Shown: in pieces, positions 28,901 to 43,900 of the stretch
Layout: the number at the start of each line of letters is the position of its first letter
Position numbering within the stretch: position 1 is the stretch's first letter
NCBI GenBank assembly: GCA_012064415.1
Contig: SSNU01000074.1
Location: 108,584-172,583 of the forward strand
Length of the DNA: 64,000 bases
Source: Gyrodactylus bullatarudis
Taxonomy: Eukaryota > Platyhelminthes > Monogenea > Gyrodactylidea > Gyrodactylidae
Reading direction: 5' to 3'
Position numbers and translations under genes: made by a program
The notes under the pieces: model-generated
Seen by the model: the letters and a program-made list of their open reading frames with translations, nothing else
What the model was told of the DNA's origin: nothing
Database searches by the model: none

Positions 28901-31900
28901 GCGTTGATTTTACATGCTGAAGATACCTCCATTCTTAGACATGTCCTCGGCTCTTATATTCATGTAAGCTAATCCGAATGTGTTAGAACTTTAGAACTTC
29001 TTCATTTTTATTTATTTATAGTGTGCTCATCACTTTAAGATGATCTTTTCCATGAATGGATATCTAGGAATCATGCCGACAATCCTTCGTGTTTACAACC
29101 AGCACTTTCATAACAGCCATCTAAGGAATGCAATTGAATTTGTGTGCAAACAATTCTACATTATGCATCGAGCTCCATTTATCCTGCAAGTCTTTGGCGC
29201 CATATCTAATTATGTCGCTATAGGAGCGACTAGTACGATTCTTGAAGATACATTTTACTATGTTAGTGAATACTTTATTAATTGAAAACGAAACTAAAGC
29301 TATTCTGGAAATAGACTTTGGCTTAAACTTGATGCAGACGCTAAAAATACGATTTTCCTAGTTATTTTTTCATTGCAAACCAATTAAATGATATCTAGAA
29401 ATAAGCGGAAGAAAATCTATTAATAAAATAGATCAGATCTCAGAACAGGGTTTAAACTATTTTAAAGCAGCATGTTCACAAAAGTTTTATTTGACGACAG
29501 TTAACCTACTAGCTAAGTGTATTCACAGGTTATTACTATATCCATGTGAATCTAGGATTGTCTTCTTACGTCTAAATGTTAGAATTCAGATGAACAAGTT
29601 TTAATTCCTTAATATTAGACTCAGATGTAGACATAAACTTAGCAAAAGCTAGTTAATATGAAAATAGAAATTTTACAAAATTCTCAAGTTTAATCAAGTA
29701 GGTTAAATGTCTAAAATTACTGTAATTCCACATTGTACAATTATTTGAAGAGAAATTCCAAACCTGAACTGTATCAGAATTTTTGATGAATTATAATGCG
29801 AACTTTAGAGCTAATCAAAACTTAAAATTCATTTGAAAATGGATATTTGACCTATATTTTAATTTCAGATAAGACCAAATTCCCTTTTCTCCCTGTTGAA
29901 AGCAATTACGAATGAAATTCCAGACAATTTTGGTATCTTGGAATTGTGTGGGCTAAGCCGGCCATTGAAACCATTAGACTTTTGCTATGCCGAGGAAAAG
30001 AGCTCATTATCTTTGGTTGAGTGTATCTCCATGTGTATTACAGTTATGGTGTACTCACCTGAGTCCCAACGTTCCATTAAAATGCTCGTGAGTCTCAACT
30101 GATTTTTAAAATCGCCGTGAGAAAGATTTTTTTATTATTTTATTTTATTCATCTCCTATTTTGTTTGTCTATTTTTTCTGATTTATAATATTCTTTGTTA
30201 TAATATTTTAGTATGGTTTCCTTCTATAGTTGCTTAGGTAACATATCCCACAGGTACGTCCTATTTGGTAATGTATTTGTCCATGCCGCTGAATGTTACA
30301 ACTTACAAATGGATCCCACCATGACTAGTGGACTACAATGCGAGAGGTCCTAGGTTCAAATCCCAGGTTGTGACATTCTTTACTGACATTTGTCTTCTAA
30401 AGATGTATGCTTAAATTATTTCTAAATGCTCTGTGAGTTTATTTCGTACTAGTCACGGCGGGATCCATTTTTAAGCTGTAACATCCAGTGAGATGGGCTT
30501 CTAGATTACCAAATAAGATATTATTATTATCTGAGGACCTAGATAATCTTTGTAAGTATAGTTGCTGCACTATTTATTCTATTCTATTAAATATGCAACT
30601 TGAATGCAAAAAGGTATAGAAAATTTCCTTATTTCTTTCAAAAGATTCTCATTACACATTTAGAAATTAATTAATTAAATTATGTGTTATATTTGTAATA
30701 GTACTGTATAAACATGACAAATAAATTTATTTTTATTTCTTGAAACAAATAAAACATTATACACTGTATCCTTATAAATAAATGAAGCAGTAAGGGAATT
30801 TATTTCTCTATATGGTGATTGACTTGTTACTCTCCTCTCTTTCAGACAATTCTTCATGCTATACTGCATAGGATATTACGTGAACTTCCACAAATCTGCA
30901 AAAACGAAAGCTTCTCAGGGGAATCAAAGAAATTGGAATTGCTGTCCATACAACAGATTGGAGTTGCAATGAAACAACTAATGCTAACTACTGATTGGTT
31001 CATCAAGTATGAAGAAAATTCCATATGACATGAACAGCTTTAATTTATTCGAGATTTTACGATTTGGTCAAGGTTTATTGGTTACCCTATATCTGAGACT
31101 AAGCTTGCTATGTAGATGGGAATTTATGAGTTTTACAAAATTCTTAATTTTTTCCATCAAGAAATTGAATTTGAAAGTTGGTTTTCTGGAATCTAGATCA
31201 CGAGATGATTTTTAGGATCACAATGAGACAAGAAAACCGATGATCGCTATAAAAATATAGATGAACCCTTCATTTATCGAACTATTTAATGAAGAATTCA
31301 TCAAGAGGATTTGAAGACTAGTGAATATGTAGTTATAAAGCTTTTTTCTGTATAAATATCAAGCCGGTGTAAAAGTCTGACGAGATCCGGTGAAATAAAA
31401 GCTTTATAACTACATATTCACTAGTCTTCAAATCCTCTTAATGAATTCTTCATTAAATAGTTCAATAAATGTTTTCGAAGAAGCCCGGCAATACTTCCCC
31501 CTAAACCTTCATTTATTGATTTTCATGTAGGAAAAAATTATCAAAAATCTAAATTCAATTTCTACACGATGTTGGAGGAATTCTCAAATTAGTTCCAGCC
31601 GTGATCCTAAAAATCAATTATGGATTACTCTTTGACTTTGAAATCAACAATTTTCGAGATCATCAAAAGTTGTGTAAATCACTGACAAAATTCTTTAATA
31701 AAATTTGCTCATTGATAGAAAAGTTTCATTCCACCTTATAGGAGATAAAATTTTCATGATATTTTTTCTAATCAAATAGAAGGTCATTTTGATTAAGATT
31801 AAACTTTTCAGAGAGAATTATGACCAAAATTTATTACACAAGGGAAGCTTCTTTTTATCTCTTTCAAATTCCCTAAAATTTATAGTATTAGTTTGAATCA

Positions 31901-34900
31901 TTAATTTTGAAATAAATTATTCATGAATCTCTCTTTCCTCTCAAACGAACAATATTTCTCTTTATTCATCCATTTTTGATTTTTAATTCTTGAGTCATAA
32001 AATCTCTTCTAGGAGAAGAAATGAAAATAATTTTCTATCCCCTCGGAAAATATTATAAATCATTCAATGGGGCATTTTAAAACTTGAATTCTACTTTTTC
32101 AGACGTCAGGACGACGCAAAGTTGAATGCACCCAGTGTCTCGTCGGCACTGGTACCTGGTGGTCCTGCTGAACGCTTAACAAGAATTGCGAATAACTCAC
32201 CTATTTTGAATAGCGCCAATTACCCAAAGAGTCCCAGTAAGACTTCGTCATTATTTCGGACTAGGAAAAAATTTTACCGTTCATCTAATTCTCCCACAAC
32301 CAAAGATGCCTGTGATGGTAGTGAGAAAGTCCATATGACACAGTCGAATTTGAAGCGTTCTGGTAATGTTAAAATCCGACAGTCGATCCTCGAATTATCC
32401 TGTGAATACATCCTCTATGCGCATAATCGGCTGACAGAACTTAATGAAAAGAGTCGATTTAATGAAACCTTAGATTCCAAATTCTACCTAGTAAGTTGAC
32501 ACATATGAAAAACTGCAAATTCTAAATTTTTTAAATTAGAAAAGTATGAAATTATAAATTTCATTACAATAGATTATTCATTGTATTTATTTTCTGTTCA
32601 TGAAGAAGCTTTAAATCTAGCGCTAGAGAGGAAGAATTATCGATACACGACTTTTCTGTTCCTAATAAAGACTCATTTATTTCATACTTGCAGTATCATT
32701 TATTTGTTTAATTTTATCATCAGTATAAATAGATGAAATAATTTTAAAACGGTATATTATAATATACAACATTTTTACCACGACCCTAATAGATCTACTT
32801 CAAAGTACAATGAAAGGCATCTTAGACAAGAAGATCATACAGCTTCAATTTCTAATCTTTCCGTTTTATACAAAAACCCTAATGACGACAGCATAGATGT
32901 ATGGGTGAAAGAAAAATTTCTTATAACCTATAAAAATCTAATCTATGTATTCAGAAAAACTATTCCTATAATCTTCAACTACCTTGGCCAATGTGAGCTT
33001 TTTCACTTTTCTCTCCACTGTTGCTACTTATTGGAGAGTTTTGGTGTTTTTTCAGCTTGCATTTAATTCTTATTTTCGTTGACTTTACTATTTCTTTCAT
33101 GATTTGTAAAATATTATCTTGAATGAATTCTTGACTAATATCATTTTTGAAGAATTACCACTGATGATGCTTCAAGAAATGTACATTTGGTTTTAATATA
33201 TCTTCTTTCAATTTTCTAAATTATGAATAGAAGTTGATTTTCGGACGTGTTTGAAAAACTACGTGAATTACTTATTCGTAATTACAATGAAAAGTTATTT
33301 ATTCATTGAAAAACTGTAAATATACCCAAATGAATTGAGGTGTAGTTTTATACTCCACAAATATATATTCTTTCTCTGACAGTATTAATAATTATGAAAA
33401 TTTACTGACACATAATCATTTCAGGTTATTTTTCGAAAAAGTTTCATCATACTACTGATATTTCCAATCTAAACTTGGCAATGTATTTTCCAATTTTAAC
33501 TTAAAGTTAACCATATTATTACCAACTTAATAATATATGAAGCCACTTTTATTTTATAGATTGAAAAAAAATTAAAATAATAATAATCTTGAAGTGAGCG
33601 AACAACGTTAAAGTTTAAAAATTTTACTGCAATACAGTACAACGATTAAAAGTTGTGATACACGAAATTTTTTACTTTATTCATTAGAAATTAAAAGCTT
33701 TTGAGATCATTTCGGACTCTCCTCAAAATTTTACATCAGACCTTGTTTTCGGTTGTGTAACTTTAATTGCTAATTCCACAGACTTAGAAATTATCATTAC
33801 CCTTTCTAAATCTTCAATGTGAAACACATTAATTTAAGGTAGTTTAAGATTCTTCTACAAATACACAAATATGGTTCAGGAATCTTGATACAAATTAAAT
33901 CGAGTATTAAGTTTAATACGAACAACTTTATGATTTATCTTTTTCCCTTCAAGCGTCTTTCAGAAATTGTACAATCCCTTATTAAGCAATTATCCTCAGA
34001 TCCATCATTACTCAAATGTTGTGCTCTACAAAAATTCTTCAACGAAGTTCTTCACATCATCGACTGGAACTATGAAGGAATTCGATCATCGAAAGCCTTT
34101 GAAGGCTTAATTTCAAGATTACATCGAACCCTGCCAAAGCTTCTTGACAACAAAACTATCCGAGTTAGTTTTCCCATTCTTTAATGACGTATAATTCACT
34201 TTGAAATTTTTAAATTCTTTTCATAGCTCAGACTCGATTGGGATTCCCTAGGGAATATTTTAACTTCTATTCAGTTAACCATGGCCAAGTATCCAACTGT
34301 TTGTCTAACTAGAGAAATCAAAGTAAGTAAGAAATTATAATTAAATCATGATAACCACAATGAATATAATCTTTATACAACTGGCAAATGTCAAGATTTT
34401 ATTATGTAAAGTTTCAATTTTTCCCAACACGATAATTATTGCACGATATAAAGTTGCAAGAGAGCAATAGACTGATTGATTCTTGGAAACTCACCAGTCG
34501 GTCTTCTTAGATAAAACTTTAGTTAAATTAAAATTTATCTTACAGTTATTCTACGCAAACCTCAAATTACTAGCTCAATGAAACTTACAACAGATGGTTG
34601 AGGGCTTTCTCAGCGAGCATTTGACCTGAGGTTCGATTCCTGAGGAGCAGGCGTAATGCTTACTGACGATCCCTAATGAGGGGGAAACTTTAGTACAAGT
34701 TCTCGCTTTATCTTTGGATGTGTGAAATTTGTCATTATTAAGTTTCATTCTAAGGTTTTGACTAGAGCTGCTGTAATATAAATATTAGCATGCGTCTCAT
34801 TAATTACACGGATGGAGGTGGGGTCTGGTTCTTTTTTCCTAGTTATTATATTCAGATGTAAAATTTAACGCTGATCACGAATCTGGTATCTAAAAAAAAT

Positions 34901-37900
34901 TTGACTGTCTGTGAGCTGAGATAATGAGCAAAAACCCAATTTTAGAAATATCGAAAAACACCTCTTAAACTTTTGCAATTTAATAAAGGATTGTTAAACA
35001 TTAGAGTAATAAAATTTATACCATCTGAAAGTAGAATAAATTTTGATCGTAATGGTTGTATATTTATTTATCCCAAAAGGCTTTAGACTGTTAAAACGAG
35101 CTGTAGAAAAAAAAATTTTGCAAAATTTTTCTGAAAATCGGTGAAAATTTCGGCACAAAAAAAAATTTTTAGATATATCGATAATTTTTTTCAGAGTTTG
35201 TGCAGAATTTTCCACAGATTCCAAAAATCTAATTTTTATAAAAATTTATCAAAAAAAATTAAAAATTTCCCAAAAAACTGAAATTCGCAAAAATCTCAAA
35301 TTAGATCTCATATTTCTTCAAATTACTTGTCTAAAATGCAATTACACAATTAAACTAATTAGCTCATTAAAAAGAACGGAAAATTCTGCGTCTAATGAGG
35401 TATATTTCAATATGACGCGAAAAAATCTTCTTTTTAAAACCAGACGTTAAACTTGGAGTAGCTGTAAAAACTTACGAAAATTGTCATATAGAATTGATAG
35501 AACTTATTTTTAAATCTATGATAAAAAAATAAAATTTTTTTCGTGATTTTTATAAAAACCTTCTATAAGGGTTTTAAGTTATAAATGTTAAACACTTCAC
35601 CAGAATTATTTTGCTGAAAAAATTGTGTTCTTATCTCTATTTATAACAAAGTTATGGCTAACTAAAGTTAGTGGCCCTCAAATTTGTATTAGTGGAAGGA
35701 TGAAGAAATTATAAAATAGGATTAATCAGGAAGAAATCATTATCGATTTTCTGCATTAGTCATACAATGTGAGTTGTACATGGTACAATGTGAAGAACAT
35801 GTGACGACATTGTGGTCCCTAATTATAATTAGCAATTCGTTTAACCTGTAATTATCGTTCTTGATTAAAAACTCGTACCTTCAACATTAAATAGAAAATT
35901 ATGAAAAGCTTTTCTTGTGAAGTTTACACCACCACCATAAACAATTTGTTACCAAAACTCTATATCATTCTGATCAGAATTTAATTTCCTACAAAATGAT
36001 ATGAAAATCTAAAATTTTCGATATTTTTTGCAAAAGAAAATTTCAAACTAACTAATAGACCTACTAAAAAGTATGTGGAAAGAGGAAAAAAATATTTTTT
36101 CTTGGAAAGTTGGGGTGTGCCCTTTCCCATATGCCAAACCTGGGGGACAATTGTATTTCGGGTTTAAAAGCTCGCTAGTGCTCATATTTTCCATAAATTC
36201 ATAATAGCTACTACCAATAGTAATCATTATTTATTGTCGAAATAAATTAATACTTCTTCTTAGTCATTGATTGAATATTTGAAACGGTCAATTCTTCTCG
36301 ATATGAATTCAATAATGACGAATTATCTAACCCTAACAACAAATGCAATCATTCCAAATTCAGCAACATCTCCTGGCAAAGGCTTGACTGCAACTTCTAG
36401 CCAATTGAATCGTACGGGAAACTACTACGAGATATTTTCAACAGATAGTCAAAATCATTCACCATCTGAGAACAACAGTGTCATGTTAGTGCCTTCAGTC
36501 AATGGAAATAATCCAGGCCCCAATGGCCATCAGACGAGTAGAAATTGTGGGTTATCACTTTATTATTGATGAAATTTCAACTAAGATTTCCTTGAATATT
36601 AATTACGGTTTCAAAATGTGTTAAACATCAATACTTTCAAATCAAATATTTTTTTAGTGAACAACCTACAGTCTAACAAAATTACACTTTTTTTCTTTCA
36701 ATAAATTTTTTTTTATGTTCATCAGATCGAGACAGAAAGATTTCGAAAATTTTTGCCGTTCAGATATCGAGAAAGTTTTGGTTATTTTTGAGTTGTTTTC
36801 CCTTATTTTCACACCAGATTCATAAATTTCAGCTTCAGAAAAAAGTTTTCACTTCAAAAAAATTTGAGGGATACTATCGAACATAGCTTCTAAACAAGAA
36901 GAGTTATCTCAAGTTTCTTTGCAGATAATTGCTTTAATTTTAGAATGGAACATTTTAGTGGAAAAATAACCCTGGGCTTGAATTTGATACTTTTACAATG
37001 CAAAAATTTCTTCTCTTCCATTGGTTAAAGAAATCCCTTACTTTGGGACGGGTGGTAGAACTGGCGTTTCTGTAACCATGGGCTCATTACTTTTGTCTCT
37101 TCAGTGGATTGGGGCCTTTCATGAATTCATCCATTAGTAACAGGTCGCTGTTTCTCTTCCGTTTTCGCTTGATTGAGGGTTCGCTGATCAACTCTACCCT
37201 TGTGTTAGTTGCAGGTTAGGGTTTGGATTTTTTTACTGTTAACTTCTCGGGTTTTTCAAATTTTGCTAATTCCACGCTAGTTGCTAGGACTAAAATCTGC
37301 ACTTGTATACAGATTCAAATATTTCTTAAAATCTTTCTATTTCGATCTGATGAACTTACTGTCATAATCTAAATAAATTTTAAAATGTGTAATGTGTACG
37401 CAACCAAGAGTTTTCCTTACAAATCATTATTATTATTTCTTCTTAATTTTTCATCATTCTATATATAGCTCGTTATGCTGAAATCAGGGAAAAGGCTCTG
37501 GATAGTTTGAAATTGCCAAATAACTTCATTTCAGTTATTATCAAAATGATGTGCACTCTTCTGAATTCTCTTGGGGTGAGTTTGTAAAGAATTCATCTCT
37601 CTAGACCTAGAGGAAAACTGAAAAAAATTGGAGAAGAACTTAAGTTAAGAATGCCTTACTCAGATCATTTAAAAGATATTTTTATACTCAATCTATCGTT
37701 TTATGAGTTGAGTGTTGTAAACTTAAAAACCACCTTGAGAAGAACACTATCAGAGATGAATTCTATGATATTTATATTTAATATTTCGCAGCCAATGAAC
37801 ATTGTGAACTGGATTAGAAATAGAGATGTAACGAATTTTGACCATTTTTCAAATCAAAGTTTTCTGTGAAATTTCCACATTTAATTTTGATAATAATGAT

Positions 37901-40900
37901 CTTCAGTGAGATCTGAAATAACTGAAAATTCGTTTGCAATCCCATGCATAGTCGTGAATTGCCCATTTTCCTTAAATTCTCTTGTAGAGGAACAACAAAA
38001 TTTAACAGAAATGATCCTAACATGATTCTATTACTATTTTCATTGAAAAAACCCTCAAAGCCTCATCAGCAAAAAAGACATTCGAGAATTTAGAGAAAAC
38101 GTAGTAAAAATTCATTGAAAATCTAGCGGCATTTTTAAAATAGTCTAATCTTTAATCTCGAAAATTATCACAGACAAGCATTTTGATACTTGATCTTAAT
38201 ATAAATTAATGTTTAGAATTAATAAATAGTATTATCATTTGAGTAGGTGTTTGAAATAGATTGAAAAATTTGTTACATCTCTAATTAGAAATTAATCACT
38301 AAATTATCAGAATTTTATCATATATAGTTTTAGTTAGAAATAGATTTTATTGATATGTGACAAATATAGGAATCTGTATTAATATAAAGGAACCAAATAA
38401 ATGATATCTCAGTTAGAGGGGTAGTACCTCCGCAATAAGTTATTACTAATAACTGTCAAAATGTTATCCCTCTCTTCTCTACCCCTCTAAAAAGATTTCT
38501 GGATCATATAACTACTATAAAGTAAACATGAATGCTCAATTTTGGACCGAAATCCTGTGTGAGGTTTTACCCTCATTAACAAGAGTAGTGACGTCACGTC
38601 GTAAGTCGTGTTTCATGATTATATAGTCATTTTTCGAAATTAGAGAAGAAGTATTCGAAATTAGTAGAGAGCTGTACAAAATTGGTATTGAGCTGTTTCT
38701 ATAAAAACAATTTAACAATTCTCGGGGATTTTAATTTTCCCTGCGAGGAATCAAATCCTCTTGTCCCTCTCTCTTTCGATGATCTTATTTTATCTTGGCG
38801 TTGATATGATTGACGTAATTTATCAAAAACGTCCGAAAATCCGCTTAAAATCATATTTGTAGTTATAGAAGAAAAAGTTTTATTCACCAAATGTACATTT
38901 CTTTATGGTTCATCAGTAGTGACACATAAATAATGATAAAAGTTTTAAATTCAATGAAAATAATATTTTACAAATTTTGAAAGAAGTATAGTAAAAGTTG
39001 AAAAATATAAGAATATAATGTGAGCTGAAAAAACACCAAAACTCTTCAATAAATAGCAACAGTGAAGAGAAAAGTGAAAAAGCTCACATAGGCCAGGGTA
39101 ATTGAAGATTATAAGAGTAATTTTTCTGAACACACAGGTTTGGTTTAAAGTGATTGATGAAGAATTTCTCCTTCACCCACAAATCTGTGCTGTCATCACC
39201 CGCATTTTTATACAAAATTGAGAAATTAGAAATCGAAGCCTCATGATTTTCCTGTTTGATGTGTCTTGTCACCGCTGTATCCTTCTTTAGATGATCATTT
39301 GACCTAGTTGACAATTTCCTAATCGTACGTCCTATATAAGAAGCTCCACAGTCGCATCGGAATTTGTAAATCAAAAGAGTCTTTTCTTCAGGCTTTAGTA
39401 AATCCTTATGAATCAAACTGAATAATCTTTGGGTTTTAAATACAATTTTCAATTGTATATTATCATAATGTTGATCAATAAGATTAACCAGTCGTCTTCT
39501 TACATCATTACTGAAACCGTCACCTTTAAAATTAAGTTTCATGAAGATGGTTGTCTTCTCTCCTTCATCTCTGTCGACCCTTTCATCTACATCATCAGAC
39601 ATATTGATGAATTTGTCAACAAATCTGTTGGGATAACCATTTTCATTTAAACGTAATTTTGACTCTTCTATTTCTTTATTTATTATCAGTCTTTTTCTTG
39701 TAGACATTTCTTAGTATTGACCCATCCTCCCTCCTAGTTAGATCTTATTTTAAATTATAAGCTTGAGCAAATCGTGGTCAATCCAACAAGGAAAAACAAT
39801 ATTCTTGACCTTGTCTTTTCAAATATCTTTCACGAATCATCCACTCATTTTGTTCCTTACTCTGACCATAATGTAATTTTCTTTAATTTTTCTCTTTCTA
39901 ACCATGCTCGTTATTATACAAAGGAAAAAAACTGTTGACTATAAAAAATGTAAAGATCTTTTTCAGACTTTTTCTTCTATTATGTTTTCTAATAATTCAT
40001 TCAATTATGATCTATTTTACTCGATTCTAAGGGAATCCCCCCGTATTACTAAGAACTCATTTAAATTTTTTTTAATATCCTCTAATATTGATGGAGAAAT
40101 CTATTTAGTTAGTTTAATTTATATAAAGGTCCATGAAAAATATTACTTTTAAAACATTATCGAAAATAATTCAATATTGACCAAAAACCAGAAAGTTGAA
40201 TCCATTGAGTTTCGGTTATGACTGTATTATTTTCATGAAATCGATGCTCAAACTAACTAAATAGATCTCTCCATCATTGAAAAGCTGTTATTTATGATTT
40301 AATCAATGAATTTCGATTAATATATTGTAAAAAATTTAATTCTCCTAAATTCGATCAGTTGAAACCCTAATATCGAATAAGTGTGGACAAATTACGAATA
40401 ACCAATGCTTCAATACGAAAAGCTATTCACTAATTTTGTACAGCTCAAGACCTGTAATTAAGTATTCTCTCTTATTTTGTAAAAGTGTGGACTAATTTTG
40501 AACAAGAATTCTTCTAATTACGAATAATTATATATGTTTTTCGTCTACCCTTCTTTCATTTTTATTCTACTTCATATTGATACAGAGTTGCATTCCACCC
40601 CATTTGATGTTGAGGTATTTAAATGTACAATTCTATTGCAGTACCATTGAAAATCATTGGAAACCCACCCTAGAGAAAATTTATCAAAATGTTGAGCTAG
40701 GAATGAAAATATAAAAGATGGGTTGTGATACCCCACCCAAAATTTATCAAAAAAATTGAGATTGAAATTATTCTCTTAGTTTAGGATGTTCTACAAGCAA
40801 ATTTCAACAAGTTCCTGTCGAAATGCACCTTCAAAACCCACAACAGATTTGATCAGAAAAAAATTCTCTTTCAAATGAGCCTAAAATCTCCAAACACAGG

Positions 40901-43900
40901 ATTTAGGTCCAAAATTGAGCATTCATGTTTACTTTATAGTAGTTATATGCTCCAGAAATCTTTTTAGAGGGGTAGAGAAGAGAGTTATTACGGAGGTACT
41001 ACCCCTCTTTCTGAGATATCATTTATTTGGTTCGAAATAAAAAAATAGCTGAGAAAATCATATTTTTTTAACCTCAGCATCAAATCTAAGGCGAAGACTA
41101 TTTCCAGAACAACTTTATATGTTATCTTTAACAAAAATGGTTGAATCACTCATTTTAAAAATTGAGAATAAGAATACTGAAACATAAATAATTGATGATG
41201 AATCTGAAAAGTTAATGTAATGCAGAGAATCATTCAAAGTCTAAAATTACAAAATTAAAAGTCTGAAAGCAATTCAGTTGAGTATATTGGTGTTCAATAA
41301 TTATTATAATTAATGTTAGGAAGAATAAAGTAGATAGACTCAGAATAACCAAGTTTGGATCTTGAATGAGCCACTGTGGATTTAATGTCCCATAAGTTAT
41401 CAGTAACTAATCAGAAAGTATAAGCAACGAAGCGTACTCATGGAATTATTTCGAAGGAAAAATAAACTAAACATTTACTTTATTCCTTAGTCATCTTTTA
41501 CGCTAAGAGACTTGTGTGAAAGAGGGCCAACTGACTATAGTGCTAGATGTCCAACAATTTTCGAGAATGGTTTTGAATCTCTTTCCTCATACCTGGCCAA
41601 TATCATCATACCTATGCTCTTCCGTTGTTCAATCAATTCAAAGAGTGAGTCTACCTCGAATAAGATGGAATTCAATCTGAAAGATCTAATAATTTACATC
41701 TATGAATGTTTTTTTATTTTGAATTTCTCATAAAGAATTTTATTTTCAAGACAACTTATCGCTGTCAAAAGAGAATATATTCTATGCTTTGGATATTTGT
41801 CTGACGGCTCTGTTCGCCTGCTCGTCTGAATCTCAAGGCCAGAGATCAAAAAATATGAATTTGCTATCAAACTGTGAGTAGAAATTTTATATCCAATAAT
41901 TCTCTCAGAACTAAACTCGTAGTAATATTTCGAAATTTTTGCTTTATAAAATTACTCTATAGCTTTAAACCAGAATTACTTTTTAGATTATCCAAATTTT
42001 TAGATATCTCAGTCATCAGAAAACTATAATTATTTCAGGGTATCAAAAAATATTGACAATAACGTTGTTTGTTAGCCTTGTCTGAGAATGTTGCCTTCTG
42101 GCTTGTATGGGTCTATCTGAAAAAAAAGAAAAGGAAGAGAAGAGCGTTTCTAATTTCTAAAAAAATTAAGATCAAAAAAATTTAGATTACCCTGATAGTT
42201 AATAGATTACTACTTTTTAATAAATAGTTTGGACTCGAACAATATTTTCTTCTGGTGTGCGATCATGACATGAAACCAATCAGATTTTTTCTCAACTTTA
42301 ATCAATCAATTCTAATAAACGATTTCCAATATTTATATCTGTCTTATTACCATTAATAGGGCCTCAAAATTGCATATAATGCATTTTTCTCTAATAATTC
42401 CTCGTGTCTTTATATTCATAAAATCGATATCCATAAATGGTCCATTAATAAAGTCGTTTAGACAATGGTGATAGCGCTATACATTTTAAATTTAGGCCCC
42501 ACAAATAAAGGAAATTTAGGCTCCAACCTGTCTTCTTCGCTAGGGAGTAGCCAACCGACTGTCGAATCATTGACTCAACCAATCGATATTGTTGGCCAGA
42601 CAAATTTCGTATCGGAAATAAATGACAACTTTCTCTGTAGCTTGGCCGGTTTAATAAAGAATGATCTAGATCAGGAGTCACCGTCGACACAGGGGCAAGG
42701 GGCAATTTCACCAGAGTTATCTTCTGTTAATCCTCAAAAACCTGCTAATGCTTATTCAAAGGTTTGCGAATCGAGCTCAGAACCTTCGTTCAGGGCTGAT
42801 TTCTCTCATCGTCTTGGCTATATTGGTCTCAAACTGATTTTGGTTGCCTTCCCACGACATTCCTTGGCAAGAAATAGAAGAATCGTCTCAGCTATCTCAA
42901 AAATGACTCATTTCCAACATGGAGGTATCAATTTGTGGAAATTTGTTGATTTCATTGTAACATTTAGACCGCCAATCTTTCAACACCTCTTCCCCTTCAT
43001 CAGATTCACAGTAAGTCATGTTTTCATTAAGTCTATTTTTTAATGTGTCCTTTGTTGGAATTTTTTTTTTAATTTATAGCAAAATTTGCAAAAGCTATTG
43101 CCAATTCATGATTTATACAAAAACCTCATTTTTTCATCAAGGTATCAAAATTTTTTGGTAACTGAATCCAAATGTACACTTTTACTGATTAAGAAAAATT
43201 TTGGAGACTTTTTAAATTTTGAGTTGGCGCGATATTTCTATTTTTTTCAAACTTTGAGTTGAAATTTTTTGTTGATACCAAGGTCTGAGAGGAATTAAAC
43301 GTTATTTTTCAGGATCATCATTAGTCCAAGAAAATAATTACTCACATTCATTTTTTTTGAAGAAACACTCCGTTCGAAACCCTACTTTCTATTTTCCGAT
43401 CATTTTTACTGCTTGGAAATTGATAAGCTAGGATGATCCAAGATCGGTTCAAAATGACGAGATTTTTTCAAAAAAATGAATTAGAGTAAATGATGTCTTT
43501 GTCTAATGATGATCATGAAAAATAACGTTTGATTCCTCTCAGACCTTGAAATGAACAAAAATTTTCAACTCAAAAAAAAGTTTAAAAAAATAGAAATATC
43601 GCGCCAGCTCAAAATTTAAAATGTCTCCAAAATATTCCAAAAAGAATATTTTTTAATCAGTGAAAGTGTATATTTTGAATCGGTTACCAAAAAATCTTTC
43701 AAAAATGATGATACCTTGATGAAATAACGAGGTTTTTGTAAAAATGATTAATTGACAAATTCATCGAGAATAGTTGTATATTATTTATGGACATTTTTCG
43801 AATTTCAATTTGGCGTCAAATTACCAATAAATTTGACAGATCTGCCACTATGGGTCATCGAAATTTTAAAAATATATTCAGGCTGTAAAAATCATCAAGA

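Larger units (their letters stand above)
38389..41035. mobile_element. 2.65-kb composite bounded by about 150-bp inverted repeats
   Basis: The left end 38389-38560 (accaaataaatgatatctca, aggggtagtacctccg, aagatttctggatcatataa, tgaatgctcaattttggacc) is repeated in inverse orientation at 40888-41035 with high identity; the left copy holds an extra roughly 30-bp segment. Enclosed are Penelope copy B, a non-LTR endonuclease fragment, and unknown AT-rich sequence. It could be one DNA transposon that captured retroelements, or two opposite copies of a small element. No transposase is visible. In the UNC80 intron 37576-41490. Confidence 0.7.

Noticed and set aside
34590..34665. Possible tRNA gene
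   Set aside because: A and B boxes are present, but the acceptor stem does not pair and no proper anticodon arm is visible; better explained as a SINE head.
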